Source: Bipolaris cookei
Lineage: Eukaryota; Ascomycota; Dothideomycetes; Pleosporales; Pleosporaceae
DNA: 64,000 nt
Reading direction: 5' to 3'
Assembly (NCBI GenBank): GCA_002286855.1
Contig: NRSV01000079.1
Span: 62,001-126,000, forward strand
Of the stretch, positions 44,700 through 57,302 are shown piece by piece (the stretch's first letter is position 1; every line of letters starts with the position of its first letter). Both the position numbers and the translations under genes were made by a program. A model generated the notes under the pieces. That model made no database searches and was not told the DNA's origin. It saw only the letters and a list, made by a program, of their open reading frames with translations.

Positions 44700-45272
44700 T
44701 TAAAGTTTCCGTGTTTGGATGGATCGGTGATTTTGCAGGTGAATTGGGATATTACATGACGAATATAACGATACGGAATGAAATCGATGAGTTATGATTG
44801 CATACGAACCCAGTCAACGAACATGATTGATTCAGACAGAGAAGGACTGTTGGATTGGCTCTTTGGTTTTTCATCGTGTTTCATGTGCCTCAGCTTGGTG
44901 TTGGTTGGTTTCGTAAGATTATTGGTTGCGGCTCTCCTTTTAGACACAATCTTAATGCACGCTTTGTGGTAGAAGTTGTAGATGAACCCAGTCAGTCTTT
45001 TCGAAGAGCGGATCATGACTAAGAGCATTCGCGAGATCTTACACCGACCAAAACGCTAGTTGTAAAGTCGGTATTCCGCCTGGTAGTTCATGTGGGCCCA
45101 ATAGAATCAAGAGGACTAGCGGCTGCGGCGATGCGCTCGGAGGCCTTCCATATCCGGGGGCTCCGCCTCACATGTGGCGTCAGTAGCTTGAGAGGTACCG
45201 TAGCAACACCTCAGCCTCGACTACAACCACCATCTTCCTTACTTCCTCCACATCACAAATAGCTTCAACCAC
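44700..45272. other. Spacer, no gene supported
   Basis: 3' side of the acetolactate decarboxylase gene and promoter of the aminopeptidase gene. No coding frame supported. Confidence 0.45.
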
Positions 45273-47174
45273 ATGCGCGAAACTGCCAATATGACGAGGA
45301 ACCCCCCTACTCTACGCAAAGCAACTTCGAATGCTGATCTGTACTCTGACCCGTCACCGCCTCGCCCGTTGCGACCCTCGTCCTCGGTAATACTAGGACG
45401 CGCGCATACCACCGCGTCTCTACCATACATGCAGCGCCCAGACAGGGGAAGCGCAGCAAGAGTGTGGAGGACCCGAGAAGGTAATTCTGATCTAAGCAAC
45501 CGTCATAGTGTAGCGGCATCATACCCCGACTTGATTCGTGCCCACGACGACGATTACCCGCCCCCAGTAAGGCAGCAGAACCCTCCGCCTGTACCCCCCA
45601 AGATTCCAGAAATACCCAGTGAGCAGCCTGAGAAGGAAATGGAGGCTCAGACTGTACCTTCTCACTGCTGGATCCCGGTCCCTTCGCGTACCAAAGAGGA
45701 CCCGGCAAGCTACACAAAGCCCTTCACCGACTACATGACCAACAACCCCACCATCTTCCACGCCGTCGATGCCGTTGCAAAGGACCTTGAGAAGGATGGC
45801 TACAAGAAGCTATCTGAGCGGGACGCATGGGAGCTGAAGGCTGGAGGTAAATACTACGTCGAGCGCAATGGCACCTCGTTGATTGCTTTTGCCGTTGGTG
45901 ACAAATACGTGTCCGGAAATGGTGCAGCAATCGTCGCAGGTCACATTGATGCTTTGACTGCGAAGCTTAAGCCCATTCCTAGGTTGCGCACCAAAGCTGG
46001 CTATGTGCAGCTTGGTGTAGCGCCATATGCTGGTGCGCTCAGTGATACCTGGTGGGACCGCGATCTTGGTATTGGTGGCAGAGTGCTCGTCAAGGAGAAC
46101 GGAAAGATTGTCACAAAGCTTGTTAAGCTGGATTGGCCTATTGCGAAGATTCCAACTTTGGCACCGCATTTTGGCGCTGCTGCCAACGGCCCGTTCAACA
46201 AGGAGACTCAGATGGTCCCAATTATCGGTCTCGACAACAGTGACCTGGGGCCTTCGTCAAGTGAGAATGAGGCAGAATTCAAGGCCAGCCTTCTTGGTGG
46301 AGAGGGTGCTTTTGCCTCTACTCAGCCTGAGAGGCTCGTCAAGGCTATCTCCAAAGAACTTGGCGTCACCGACTGTACGTTACCATGTGCTCTATCTCTC
46401 AAAACACACGACTAACTCTGAATAGACTCCAGTATCGTCAATTGGGAACTCGAGCTCTTCGACACCCAACCCGCCCGAACCGGTGGCCTAGACAAAGAAT
46501 TCATCTTCGCCGGTCGCATCGACGACAAGCTCTGCTCCTGGGCCGCTATCCAAGCGCTCCTCAACTCTGCGCCCACGCTCTCAAGCTCCTCACAAATCCG
46601 CATGGTCGCCCTCTTCGATGACGAAGAAGTCGGTTCCCTCCTTCGCCAGGGCGCCCACGGCAACTTCCTCCCCAGCATCATGGAACGCATAGCCGAGGAA
46701 CTCGCACCAATCGGCAAAACAAGCAGCGCCCTCAGCCGAACCTATGCGAATTCCTTCCTTGTCTCCAGCGACGTTATTCACGCTGTTAACCCCAACTTCC
46801 TAAACGCGTACCTCGAGAACCACTCCCCCCGCTTAAACGTTGGCCCCGCTGTGTCGGCAGACTCGAATGCGCACATGACGACTGATGCCGTCTCCACGGC
46901 TATCCTGCAACGCTGTGTCGATCGCGATGTTGGAATCCGCAAGACGGATCCTAAGCTCCAAGTGTTCCAGATTAGAAATGATAGTCGTAGCGGAGGAACT
47001 GTGGGACCGATGCTCAGTGCTGCGACGGGAATTCGGGCTATTGACTGCGGGATTCCGCAGTTGAGTATGCATAGTATTCGGGCTACGACGGGGAGTCTGG
47101 ACCCTGGACTGGGTGTGTTTACTTTCCAGAGCTTTTTGGAGAACTTTGAGGCTGTTGATCAGGAGTTTAAGTGA
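45273..47174 (+). CDS. M18 aspartyl aminopeptidase with Pro-rich N-terminal extension
   Basis: Exons 45273-46374 and 46426-47174 (intron 46375-46425) give 616 aa. The M18 core starts near residue 145 (SYTKPFTDYMTNNPTIFHAV) and holds the zinc ligands and catalytic residues in the expected motifs: GHIDA (His), GRIDDKLCSW (bridging Asp), FDDEEVGS (Glu pair), VSADSNAHM and the final SMHSIRATTG (His). Normal members (DNPEP, yeast Ape4) are about 480 aa, so the first ~140 residues are an extension, rich in Ser, Arg and Pro with a polyproline PPPVPPKIPEIP piece. The enzyme cuts N-terminal Asp/Glu from peptides, in cytosol or, via the Cvt/autophagy route, the vacuole. The extension may carry targeting or partner-binding information. 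Confidence 0.92.
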
Positions 47175-47480
47175 GGAGTCGAGTTCTTTGTCTCTTTCTT
47201 TCTTCGCTCTTGTATCAATGGTGGTGGACGCGACGCATGTCGGGGTTATTGGATCATGGTAATTACGTACACATATATACAGGACGCAACTTTGCACAAT
47301 CAACATTCAGCAGTAATGAAGCAAAGAGCCCAATCGTCATATTCGTCACACATGGTAAGCTGATCAGCTATGAAAATTAATATCTCCCGAGGTCCTCCAG
47401 TGCCGTCCTTTTACAAGGTAAATCCCATTAACTCCATCATGATGCCGCAAAAGTTAAGATCATACAACGTAATCAGCCCT

Positions 47481-48368
47481 TCATAGACCGTTGGGTCGCG
47501 ATGGCATCTCTTCGTCTTCATCTGCATCTTCCGGGTGGCTAGCTGCCCGTTAGTGGCGTCTCGTGCTGGGAGCGGTGAACAACAAGACTTACCCTAACAG
47601 ATCCTTGACATTTTTCATTTCGTAATGCTTTTTGCGCAGCTCTTCGAACTTGCGGTGCTTCTCCTTTTCCTCCTGTGTCGCGTTGGGGAGCAGTTCGCCG
47701 TGGTAGCCCTCGTCCGTGTCCATGTCCTCGCCAACAATGACTCGCTTCTCGCTATCGGGCGTGTGTGAGTGGCGGGCGTGTAGCTCGGGCTGGCCTAGGT
47801 CAAACTCGGGGATATCGTCAATCTTTGGCTTGCGCTTCGCCTTGTCGAGCTCGTCGACCTTGAGCTCTTGGGCGTTCAGCATCTCGACTTCCTCTTCGTC
47901 CTCGGTGGGGTCGTATTGCTTGGCGTAGGGCGTCTTTGGCTCGTCAATCTTCATGGTGCTGTCACGGTTCTGCTCGTTGAGGTAGAGGTTGGCCTCGTCC
48001 CATTTGAGCTGGGGGCTGGCGTCGCCTGTGGGGTCTGCGCCCGATTGGCGCCGCGACGCCAGGCCACGAGGGTTTGACGACGAGCGGCGGTGGGCGCCAG
48101 CATTGCGTAGCGTGTTCTCGAGCACGATTTCCTTCTCCGACAGCTCACGACCAAGCTGCGGGCGCTCCGAGGAAATTGGGCTCGTGGCAGGTGGCAGGTC
48201 GCGAGTCGGCGATGTGTGTGAATTTGAGCGATAGGAAGTGGAGTTCTTGAGGATACCTGGGCCTGTTAATCAAGGGTGCGGGTGAAGCGGGGTATTTTTC
48301 ACGGGCGCACCCTTTGGCCGCTCAGGATGCGAGGTGGGCGAGTGCAGCTGGGGCGATTGTGCCGTCAT
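47481..48368 (-). CDS. GLC8: Protein phosphatase inhibitor 2 (Glc8 family)
   Basis: Three exons, 48311-48368, 47593-48256 and 47481-47538, give 259 aa. The first intron (48257-48310) splits the PP1-binding KGILKN motif: RPKG joins ILKNSTSYRS only after splicing. The second (47539-47592) joins LLG to HPEDADEDEEMPSRPNGL, the family's acidic end. Other landmarks are LKWDEANLYLNE, the GSK3-target Thr in KIDEPKTPYAKQYDP and the KHYEM helix that blocks the phosphatase active site. It binds and regulates type 1 protein phosphatase (Glc7/PP1) in nucleus and cytosol. Most of it is disordered, as known for the family. Ser/Thr-Pro sites at the N-terminus (SPQLHSPTSHP) may be regulatory. Confidence 0.92.
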
Positions 48369-50455
48369 TGCGTGGGCGATCGATGGTGGTGTGATTGCTT
48401 CTTTTCAAGAGAGGAAGGGTACTGGCACGTGAAAGAGAGCAGTCGTGCGGGGAGTGAAGTTGGGTGGTTGGGAGGTAGCGGGATGGGAGCGGGAGACTGG
48501 TGTGGAAAAGCAAAACTGGCGGGGGCCGGGGGAGCTTTGTATGAAGAGGCAGATGGGCAGATGGGCAGATGGGCGAGCAGGCAAGCAGGCAGCGCAGGAA
48601 GCGATAGGGTCGGGTTAGCGAGGCCGCCGAGGAAAGCGCAGTCGGCGTGGTGGGGGTGCGTTGTCCTGGTGAAGAAGGCACTGGTACAGAGCACAGAACG
48701 ATGACGTCGGCGGGACCTTTGTTTTGCACCCCCCGCTCGCCGTTTGCTCTGCCTGCAAGGGCGGCAGGGCTAGAAAAGACAAGGGAACACGCCCCGCAGC
48801 GCACTACGACTCCAGCGACCGACATATACCACCGGGCTTAACGCGGCTGTCTGTCTGACAGATGCAGATGCGGCCGCGCCATGCCCAACTACTCCATAGA
48901 CTATACATGCGTCCATGTACGGCGAACATCAACACTGGGGCCGACCCATGACGACAAGCGAGGGCTTGCTCCACCCATTGGGCAGCATACTGCAACGCTT
49001 GTGAGACTCGCCCCCATGGACTCGCCCTCGTAGACTCTGCCAAGAACGCATCCTGATAATCACATGCAAACGGGAGGGGCCCACGTGAAGAGCCATGCAG
49101 GTGCGGACCTGTATGGAATGCTGTCTGTCGTGTACGCAATCCATCTACAAACTCTCTTTAGACCTTCCGTCCACCCTGCATGGACAGGGAAGCCATGGCT
49201 ATGGCGGCACATAGCGCTAGGCTACTGTCATCTACCACCGACCATCAACACCAGCATCGTCAAAATGTACAAGGTTTGGCTTGACTGCCCACCCTCCCCT
49301 CGGGTCTCATGAGACGTTAGTAATGCTCTTTGGGTTGCAATGCTGCACGGGTACGAGCTATCGCCGATACGCTTCGTGTGAGCGCCATTGCGGCTTCGTG
49401 GATTGGGGACTGCTGGGCAATCACCAATTAGCACACTTCGTTCTCAAAGCAACCCCAGCCACACACACACACAAGACACAGCCAATCGCTTCAGACTTTG
49501 CCTTTGAGCTTCATGCTCAACCAAGAAATCGCTTGCGTGATAGTGTACATCTGGCTGAGACTCAGACTACCAGAAGTGGTCCACAAGGACCCTCATCCCC
49601 AGCCATGGCGTAACAAAATTAGCGATGCACACATACAAAAAACAAGTAGAGACGGCCACAAACAGCTGCCGTCTCAACGCGTCAAGCGCGTGATGAAACA
49701 TGTCCCTGCTTTCAGGTCATCACCGCATCATGGAAGCCGCGAAAGCGGCCCTCGTGATGATGGTTTTAGAAGAGGATGGCTCGTTCTGGGCCAGTTATCC
49801 GAATTGCCAGCTGAGTAGAGAGTGTCGAGCTGGCAGTTGTTACGAGTCAAAGGCCGGTATTGAAGAAGAAGAAGAAGAAGAAGAGAAGAGGGTCGGGTCG
49901 CGCGAGCAAAGAAGAGATTGTTCGGCTTGGCGGATGACTAAGCTAGCATCCCTGCCGCGCAAGGCGCGCGCCTGAGCTGCAAGTGTGCCAACCTCTCAAA
50001 CGTTTTCTCAGTACGCTCCACTATTCGGCATTGCATACCACACATCCCACCACGCTCAACGATCCCACGCACTCCGTCTTCTCCACATTCTTCTGTACCA
50101 TCACATCATCTATACGCCCGCACAGCCTTCGCCCGCACCGCGACCAAAACTATCGTAAATCACACCCCGCCCGCTTCAGACGCACATTGGCCCTCAGCCC
50201 TCTAGCTCGCATACTTACAACTTGCCCTCACACGACGACGCCCAAGCCGCTTTTGGATAGCCTGCTGTTCTTCTTCTTCCTCTTCTTCTTTTGTATTATT
50301 TACCCACTTGCCACTGCTGCCAATGGACAACAGGGAGAACCTCTGGACTCGGCGCTCCAAGTATGCTCGCATGCACCCCCGCACCTTCGCTTTCGCACTT
50401 TCGCTTTCGCACCTACTGACCCGCATCCAACAGCACCAGCAAGCTCTCCCTCTCC
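48369..50455. other. 2.1-kb region between GLC8 and the eIF4E gene
   Basis: Divergent promoters with long C/T- and G/A-rich stretches. Contains three 8-bp gcagatgg units at 48549-48572, a (GAA)n run at 49862-49883, and a (TTC)n run near 50266-50290. Open frames at 48276-48704 and 49983-50579 (plus strand) show only composition bias and have no domain. The right part is probably the long leader of the eIF4E mRNA. Confidence 0.4.
48549..48572. repeat. Three tandem 8-bp gcagatgg units
   Basis: Perfect triplicate of gcagatgg just upstream of GLC8, followed by an imperfect gcag-rich tail (gcaggcaagcaggcag). Microsatellite-like, with no clear function. Confidence 0.6.
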
Positions 50456-51454
50456 ATGTCGCATTCCGAAAACAACGATAAATCCGAACCACACCAGCGC
50501 ACCGTTTCCGCAACCAAACGCTTCGGGGGCGACTCGTCCCACGGCGGCCGAAATCCTTTCAACGCCATCCCCCCATTGACACCCGGCGGGCTTGCGTCGC
50601 CTACCACTGGAGGCTCGTCTGCCTTTGGGCTCGGTTCAGGCGCATTCGCCTCCTTTGGCTCTGCGGCCAAGACTCCCAAGACGCCAGGAACAGCGTTTGA
50701 CTTCAAAGCTGCAGCCATGTCGTCCACAGCGCCTACAACCCCTTCTGAAAAGAAGGACAAACCCGTGAGCAAGATGGTAAACAGCATACGAAAAGAGTCT
50801 ATAGCCACGGCGCCAATACAAGAAAACACCGCGAGCCCGTCCGCACCGCCAGACTTCAATGCGCCGTGGCCGCTCAAGTACACCTGGGCGGTATGGTACC
50901 GCCCACCCACGGCCAAAAACGTCGACTATGAAAAATCAATTGTACCACTCTGCAGATTCAGTACGGCCCAAGAGTTTTGGAGAGTCTTCTCACACCTCAA
51001 GCGGCCTTCAAGTCTGCCCTCCGTGTCCGACTATCATGTTTTCAAACAAGGCATACGACCGGTCTGGGAGGATGATGAGAATAAACGAGGTGGCAAATGG
51101 ATCATGCGCCTGAAAAAAGGTGTTGCAGACCGTTATTGGGAAGACCTCTTGCTTGCGCTCGTTGGTGATCAATTCTTGGAGGCGGGCGATGAATTTTGTG
51201 GCTTTGTTCTGAGTGTCCGAAGCGGCGAGGACGTCTTCAGCATCTGGACAAAGAGTGACGGAGTAAAAAATGTCAAGATTCGGGATACGATTAGACGGGT
51301 GCTCAAGCTGCCAGAGGGCACCAACATTGTTTGGCGAAGTCACGATGATAGCATTGCTCAGCGTTCAGCTATCGACCAGGCTCGCCATGAAAAGAATCTC
51401 ATGGAGAAGCGGAGGGTAACATCCACCGAAGAGAAGCCAGTGGCCGGTTCTTAG
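50456..51454 (+). CDS. Class II eIF4E (4E-HP type) cap-binding protein
   Basis: 332 aa, no intron. The cap-binding fold covers residues about 138-300: WPLKYTWAVWYRPP, VDYEKSIVPLCRFSTAQEFW, VFKQGIRPVWEDDENKRGGK, RYWEDLLLALVGDQF and RIRDTIRRVLKLPEG-like KIRDTIRRVLKLPEGT. One of the two tryptophans that sandwich the cap in eIF4E class I is Tyr here (DYEKSI, where class I has a Trp), the mark of class II, known as 4E-HP in animals, which represses or specialises translation. The first 135 residues (Gly/Ser/Thr/Pro-rich with TPKTPGT and PTTPSEKK) are a long disordered tail, longer than in animal homologues, with many Ser/Thr-Pro sites. It binds capped mRNA in the cytoplasm, probably with weak eIF4G contact. 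Confidence 0.9.
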   Translation: MSHSENNDKSEPHQRTVSATKRFGGDSSHGGRNPFNAIPPLTPGGLASPTTGGSSAFGLGSGAFASFGSAAKTPKTPGTAFDFKAAAMSSTAPTTPSEKKDKPVSKMVNSIRKESIATAPIQENTASPSAPPDFNAPWPLKYTWAVWYRPPTAKNVDYEKSIVPLCRFSTAQEFWRVFSHLKRPSSLPSVSDYHVFKQGIRPVWEDDENKRGGKWIMRLKKGVADRYWEDLLLALVGDQFLEAGDEFCGFVLSVRSGEDVFSIWTKSDGVKNVKIRDTIRRVLKLPEGTNIVWRSHDDSIAQRSAIDQARHEKNLMEKRRVTSTEEKPVAGS

Positions 51455-52355
51455 ATCGTTTCCAGGCCACCGAGTGATTAGCTTGTTCTGAGGCTCGGCA
51501 TCAGGGTCACACGCTCGTTGCGTTGTTTCCGCACGCGCAGGTACAAGCGCAGGCGCACCTGCGTTATCAGACCCACAAGGATCCTATGTACCACTAGCGG
51601 GGGCCACTGACAGAAATGCCATGCCCTAGTCGAGCGCGTGGAATTTACTGCAGGCTCTACTTTCATGTAAGGCATATGAACCGTTGGATCAGCCCTTTTC
51701 TGGTCCGGTCATTGCAGACCATGCCCACTACTATACACAGCGTTGCACCGCAGCTAGTGTTGTACGATTTTGGTCAGCTTCCTCTGAAGCTAGCATCCAC
51801 ACAGATGCATGTCACATAGACCTGTGACCATGAATGATAATACTATGTACACCTATGCGCACATGACTAGTGCGCTTCGTTGCCTCGATTCAATCCTATG
51901 TTATACGTGATGCTCTATGTAGTGTATGTGAACTCCAATGAGCGCGAAGCAAAGATACCAGTACAAGGCTCTTGTTTAATTGCGGAAGCCGCCCGTTTTT
52001 GTAGTCCAAGCAGGCTTGTCCAGACGAGGCGCACGGACGTCATCGCGAACTCAACTGCTGGCGCAACTTCACCTCCACATGCCCCACGGCGCGCGTTTGC
52101 GCTTTGTGCCTTTTCTTCGCGCATTTTGAGGATTAGCGTCTCCATCCAAGAATGCCACCTCTGGTTGCTTTGCCACCGCAATGCTACACTGATGTTGTCT
52201 AACCTCATCAACGGTATAATAGCTGTTGCCGGAGGCCACTCAACCACAGACGTACGCGCACTTTTCTTTGGTCGCCTTCCGAGTGCCTTGACTTGGACCC
52301 TGCCACTTCACTTTGCACTTGTGACGAAACACTGCCGCTTCTCCCAGCTAACGCT
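51455..52355. other. 0.9-kb spacer, no gene supported
   Basis: Between the eIF4E and SUMO-protease genes, both on plus. Open frame 51880-52467 is a chance frame. Should contain the promoter of the protease gene. Confidence 0.4.
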
Positions 52356-55300
52356 ATGCTGCTACAGCCGAACGATGCCCCTGCCCGGTCGCCGACTCTC
52401 GACCTGCCTCCACTTCCCTTGTCTAGGGACTCACCACCCGCCTCAAGATCCGCCCCCACTGTCATAGATCTCTCTTCGCCCACAAAGCCCCCAAGAAAAC
52501 CCCAGTGCAACGAGCAACGGTCTGGGAAATCTCTCCGACACTCATCAAAACGTTCTATAAGCGAGGACGAGAGGCGCCTGGTTGGTGATTACGAGTAAAC
52601 TACCACGAGGACTGCGAATAGCAAGAGGGAGAATGCTAATAGTCGATCAGAGTTCCAGCAGATGCGGTTTCTATACCCGAACCGTCGACCTGGATGCCGG
52701 AGTCGCGAACCATGCACAACAAGGTATGTCTGTAAGCATCTATGAGTATAAACCTCCACACTAACATCTTAAAGCCGGGCGCGAACAAGGGATACAGGCC
52801 AGTCGATACACTCAACGGCGTAGCTCGCGCAGCAAATCGGAAGCCTACAACGTACAGTAAACATGCCCGTCCCCATCCCCTGTTGATAGGCCAGTCGCCA
52901 GGTCCGGGTCAGACAGCCTACTCCGAGTTCCAACGAAGCAAGGCACCTACCACACCAAGTCGACATGGATTGTCACGAGGCGAAGAGGGCCAATGGTCTA
53001 GTGGACCTGCATCCACAAAGCGCAGGAAGATTGAGCATGTTATAACCCTCGACGATGACGAAGACGACGAAGCCATGGTGGTAACACGGCCTGGAGCGTC
53101 TACCCCTCGCAGGCCATCTGATGAAAGACCGGTCTCGGCCATGTCATCGCAATCACGTCTTAGTACTGGGATTGGAAGTACCGGACCTGAATTCAAGATA
53201 CACCGAGCCACAAACGAGTTCCGAGAAGTTGATGGTCTCATTAATCCTCATGCAAAGAAGCCCAGACAAGCAAGTTGCAACAAGCGCCAAGCTCGCCGGA
53301 ATAACTCCCCTATCAGCCGTGGCACCTTGTCTGAGGAAGCCCACCAGTTCATTTTACGGGGTTTTAAGCAAGGCGAGCCTCCCCATAAATCCGTAGAGCA
53401 ACCAATCACTTCTGAACATTTCCCTGAAGCTCGAATCAACGAATCGACTGCAGAGCAGCTAATTACCAGCCGTTACGTCATTAGCAACAGCACCAATCTC
53501 CGTACTCAACATCGATCAGTGCCTACGCAATTTGATCAAATAGAAGATAGCGACAGCGCCGATGAGCTTGCCATTTCACCTGTTGCTACCAGGAAGCAGA
53601 CACTGTCACCATCAAAAGTAAAGAAAGCCGTGCAGAGTGGTGCCAAACGAAATGGACACAGTAGAACCAGTAGTGATTTTTTGCCGTTGTCATTCGCAAG
53701 ATCATATGGTTTCGACGGGGCCGGCTCCAAAATGGAGGATGGACATGCTACTCTGGTTCTGCGAAGCGACCCGAAAGGCTTGCGCGTCCAGAAGTACAGC
53801 ACAGAGGGCTATGAAACAGTAATCTTAATCCGTTCTCAAGAAGTTAATAAGGTCTATGCAGACGAGACAAGCCGTGTTCGCCTAGAGGGACCCAGGAATG
53901 CAGATGGCAATATCCCCATATTTGATCTTCAGTTTCTCAACTCGGATGACTTTTTGACATTCTGCAATTCACATGCAGCGTCTCTGACAACGAGTGCCAA
54001 GATTCTTTCGAAAGAAAAGTAAGAGTGAACACAGGACCACCATCAGCTACCTACTAACGTTGTTACAGTGAACACATGCGTCGACTGTTTGCTACGCCTC
54101 TACGAGCAAGAAATGATAAAGCAGCGATGTTTGAAGTCTTAGATAACCCTGTGAAAGACTCCAAAAGCCATGATACGCATTCCGGGCAGGCGGAGAAGCC
54201 ACTTGGGGTTCGAGAGCGGCGCCACGAAAGGAGTATCGAGGACAGATCCACCATTAATACTACAAAAACAGTCACAGAATTGACCCGTTCATCACGCTCA
54301 CGACCATTGACATCCGCAGGTCTTGCAAGGGGTAGTTCTGAAATTGTTGAGGTGCCAAAATACTCCATTGGCAAAGGACTAGGACGGCCCTGGACCAAGT
54401 AAGTACTGAAACTCCATGGCATGATTTCGCTAATCACATAAAGATCCCTTGAGTATGGGGAAGGGCGTCAGCGTGCTATAGTGCACTTTGATGACTTGCC
54501 TCGCCTGGACGAAGAGGAATACTTGAATGACAGTCTGATAGACTTCTACATGATGTATGTGGATTGAAGCCTCAATTCATGCAACTGCTAACACCAAGAA
54601 GCTATCTCTTCAAAAAGCTCAACGTTCCTGCTGACAAGGTCTATTTCTTCAATACCTACTTCTTCACCCGACTTACAGAAAATGCTGGCCGCAAGTCGAT
54701 GAACTACAAAGCTGTCGAGCGCTGGACGTCCAAGATTGACATCTTCACCTACGACTACATTGTTGTACCCATCAATGAATCACAGTATGCCAAACTCGTC
54801 TACTTTGTAGAATCTACTGACCTCTCATAGGTCTCATTGGTACTTGGCGATCATTTGCAATGTCTCAAACATCCAACGCAAACCTGTGCTCGAAGATTTC
54901 GATGATCTACATCTTCGCATACAAGAAACACCTGAATTATCTGCCATATCAGCTGCGGCAAGCGACGGAGAAGAGCACAGGAAGTTGCAATCGACGCCAA
55001 ACCCAAACTCACCCATGAAGGTTGAAGAAGTGCACAGCCAACAAGATGAAGATCCCAACCTCTTCGATGAGGCGACGATATCCCTAGTTGACCGTGATGA
55101 CCCTGGATCAGGAGTTCGATCCTGGACCGGGGTTGACGAATGCAATGCAGTAACTCTGGAATCAGAAACTGAACATATGGAGACGCCGCAGACCGCTAGT
55201 GATGTAGAAGTCACGTCCCGAGGGAAGCTGGTGCAATCAAGTCTATCATTTTCCAAGAACAAGAACAAGAACAAGAGAAAGGTTGTCCCTAAGAGAGACC

Positions 55301-56745
55301 CTACTCAACCAGTAGTTGTTGTTCTCGACTCTCTCGGGGGGGTTGCCCGTAGCGGGGCAGTTCGCGCCCTCAAAGACTGGATAGCAGCAGAAGCCGAAAG
55401 CAAACGGGGCATGGAAGCAGTCATCAAAGAGAACGGCTACTACCCAAAAGGCTCCCAGATTCCGATGCAAAACAATTGGACCGACTGTGGTGTTTATCTG
55501 CTTGGTTACGTCGAAAAGTTTTTTCAGAATCCGGCCGAGTTCATGCACAAGCTACTGACAGGATCCATGTCGGCCGAAGAAGACTGGCCAGAGCTCAACC
55601 CTTCAACTATGAGGCATAAGATGCGAGAAATTATATTCGAATGCCATAAGCAACAAGAGGAGGCGAGGGCGGCACAGAAAAAGGCAAAGAAGGAGTCGAT
55701 GCAATCGAAAGTTTCGCCTGATCCGACAGTGAAACAGACGACTCAGGAAACCTCTTGTGAAAAATCGCCGGGTCCAAGGACGGAGGACAAAATTGATAAG
55801 CATGCTACGGATGGAGATGACCTACCGCGGGCTGAACCGTCTGCCACTTTACCTTTTCCAAGACTCGGTTCGCCTTTTGAACTTAACAAGGACAGCTCAG
55901 CCTCAGTCAAGCACTCGTCGCAGGGAGGTGCGGCTAAAGATCCAGACTCACCCCTAGCAATCAAGTCTCCTGCCAAACCAGGGTTTGCTAGCCATTCTAA
56001 CGTGTCACCGAGACGCCATAGTCCGGAGGTCCACATAAACAGCAGGACTGTTCAGCCACACAAGTCAGCCGACGACATGCATAGCAGTCCCGACAGACTT
56101 ACTGGCCAGATTGGACATATTGATCAAAAGGACCAAGAATCTCGCTCGTTCGGCCTTAGCAAACGTCAAAGACAGGATAACCATGACCATCCGACAGGCT
56201 CACCAAATGCCAAAAGACCACAGATGGATCCATCATTGGGGAGAAAGAGTGATGGAAATTCTGGAACCAAGGCCCAGTCCCCACGTAGCCGTGAGGGTAG
56301 CGCGCCGGATGTTCCCATTGAAATTAAGGATTCGCAAGAGATGGAGGTTACGGACCCTGGGCTGCGTCCTCCTTTGCAGCCTCGTGCCGGCACACGTCAT
56401 CTGCCATCATCGCAACCACCGAGACCGACACAGATGCTTCAGCCCTCACCTTCCTTTGAGAAAATTCCTCGGCTGCCACCACGCAGCAAAATTGTCGAGA
56501 CCGGGAAAAAAGGCGCATCAACTGGTAGCCAGCTCGATACCGACTACGAAAGAGACCATGCTCGTCGATCTAGAGCACCAGACCCAAGCCAACCCAGCCA
56601 AAAATTGCAACGCAGCGAGGAGGGGACCGAGGACCCTGTAGAAGCAATTTCGCAATCTACCGACCAAATACAGCTTGATGGGACCCAAGATAGTAATATA
56701 GTGCGAGAAACACCTGAGCCAGCGAGGAGTCCCATCACCACATAA
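52356..56745 (+). CDS. ULP2: Ulp2-type SUMO protease (C48 cysteine peptidase)
   Basis: Seven exons, 52356-52594, 52651-52723, 52775-54018, 54069-54398, 54444-54554, 54599-54784 and 54831-56745, add up to 1365 aa with every phase compatible. The catalytic domain lies in the middle: DLPRLDEEEYLNDSLIDFYM, RWTSKIDIFTYDYIVVPINE, HWYLAII (His730), VVVVLDSLGG (Asp894), QIPMQNNWTDCGVYL (Cys947) and LGYVEKFFQNPAEFM. A 160-residue acidic insert between His and Asp (15-20 residues in Ulp1) marks the Ulp2/SENP6-7 class, which trims SUMO chains. The N-terminus has DLSSP, a basic KRRKIEH next to ITLDDDEDDE, a possible SUMO-interacting motif, and a long Ser/Pro-rich C-tail. It probably acts in the nucleus. 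The start at 52356 and exon 1-2 junction are the least certain. Confidence 0.9.
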
Positions 56746-57302
56746 GACAAGATAATCTAGGTCGTTTGGCCAATCATTTAACGGCACGATACCAGTACGG
56801 CTTTCTGGCACTGTAACTTTTTTTCTTATTCAGCCTTGTGTTTTTTCTTTCTAGCATTTTTGCTTCTCTATTTCTTAGCATGGCGATGGCGTTGCTTGCT
56901 ACAGATACCAAAAACCGGCAGGGAACCCCGTATTCTGCACTTTTCCTTTCCTTTCCTTTTCTACTACATATTAGCCAGTTCGACCGACAGACGATGATGC
57001 CACGAGAGGTGGCGGCGTATTCTGGCAATGCAATGCAGTGCAAAAAGAAAAGAAAATCTCGATCCACGGATGAGGGTAATGAGGGAGGGATGTGCTTAGA
57101 TATACTAATGACGGGTTCCGTTCTTTATTCACACTGCACTCTCGAGTATCTTGCTGCTTGCCCTGCTTTCTTGGTTCAATTGCCGTGTTATATCGCCGTT
57201 TGCGCCGCGGCCACCGGTTGGATCGCCTTGTGATGCTGCTACTGCGTTGTCGACGTCTAATCATTCGTTAATATCAACATCCCCCTCCCTTACTCATCAT
57301 TA
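56746..57302. other. Spacer between convergent genes
   Basis: 3' regions of the ULP2 gene (plus) and the AIG2-like gene (minus), T-rich near 56820. No gene seen. Confidence 0.5.

Noticed and set aside
48276..48704. Plus-strand 142-aa Gly/Trp-rich frame overlapping GLC8 exon 1
   Set aside because: Shadow frame of a G-rich region with no domain.
49983..50579. Plus-strand 198-aa frame before the eIF4E ATG
   Set aside because: Overlaps the eIF4E start in another frame and is C/T-rich leader. No domain, low-complexity Phe run from a TTC repeat.
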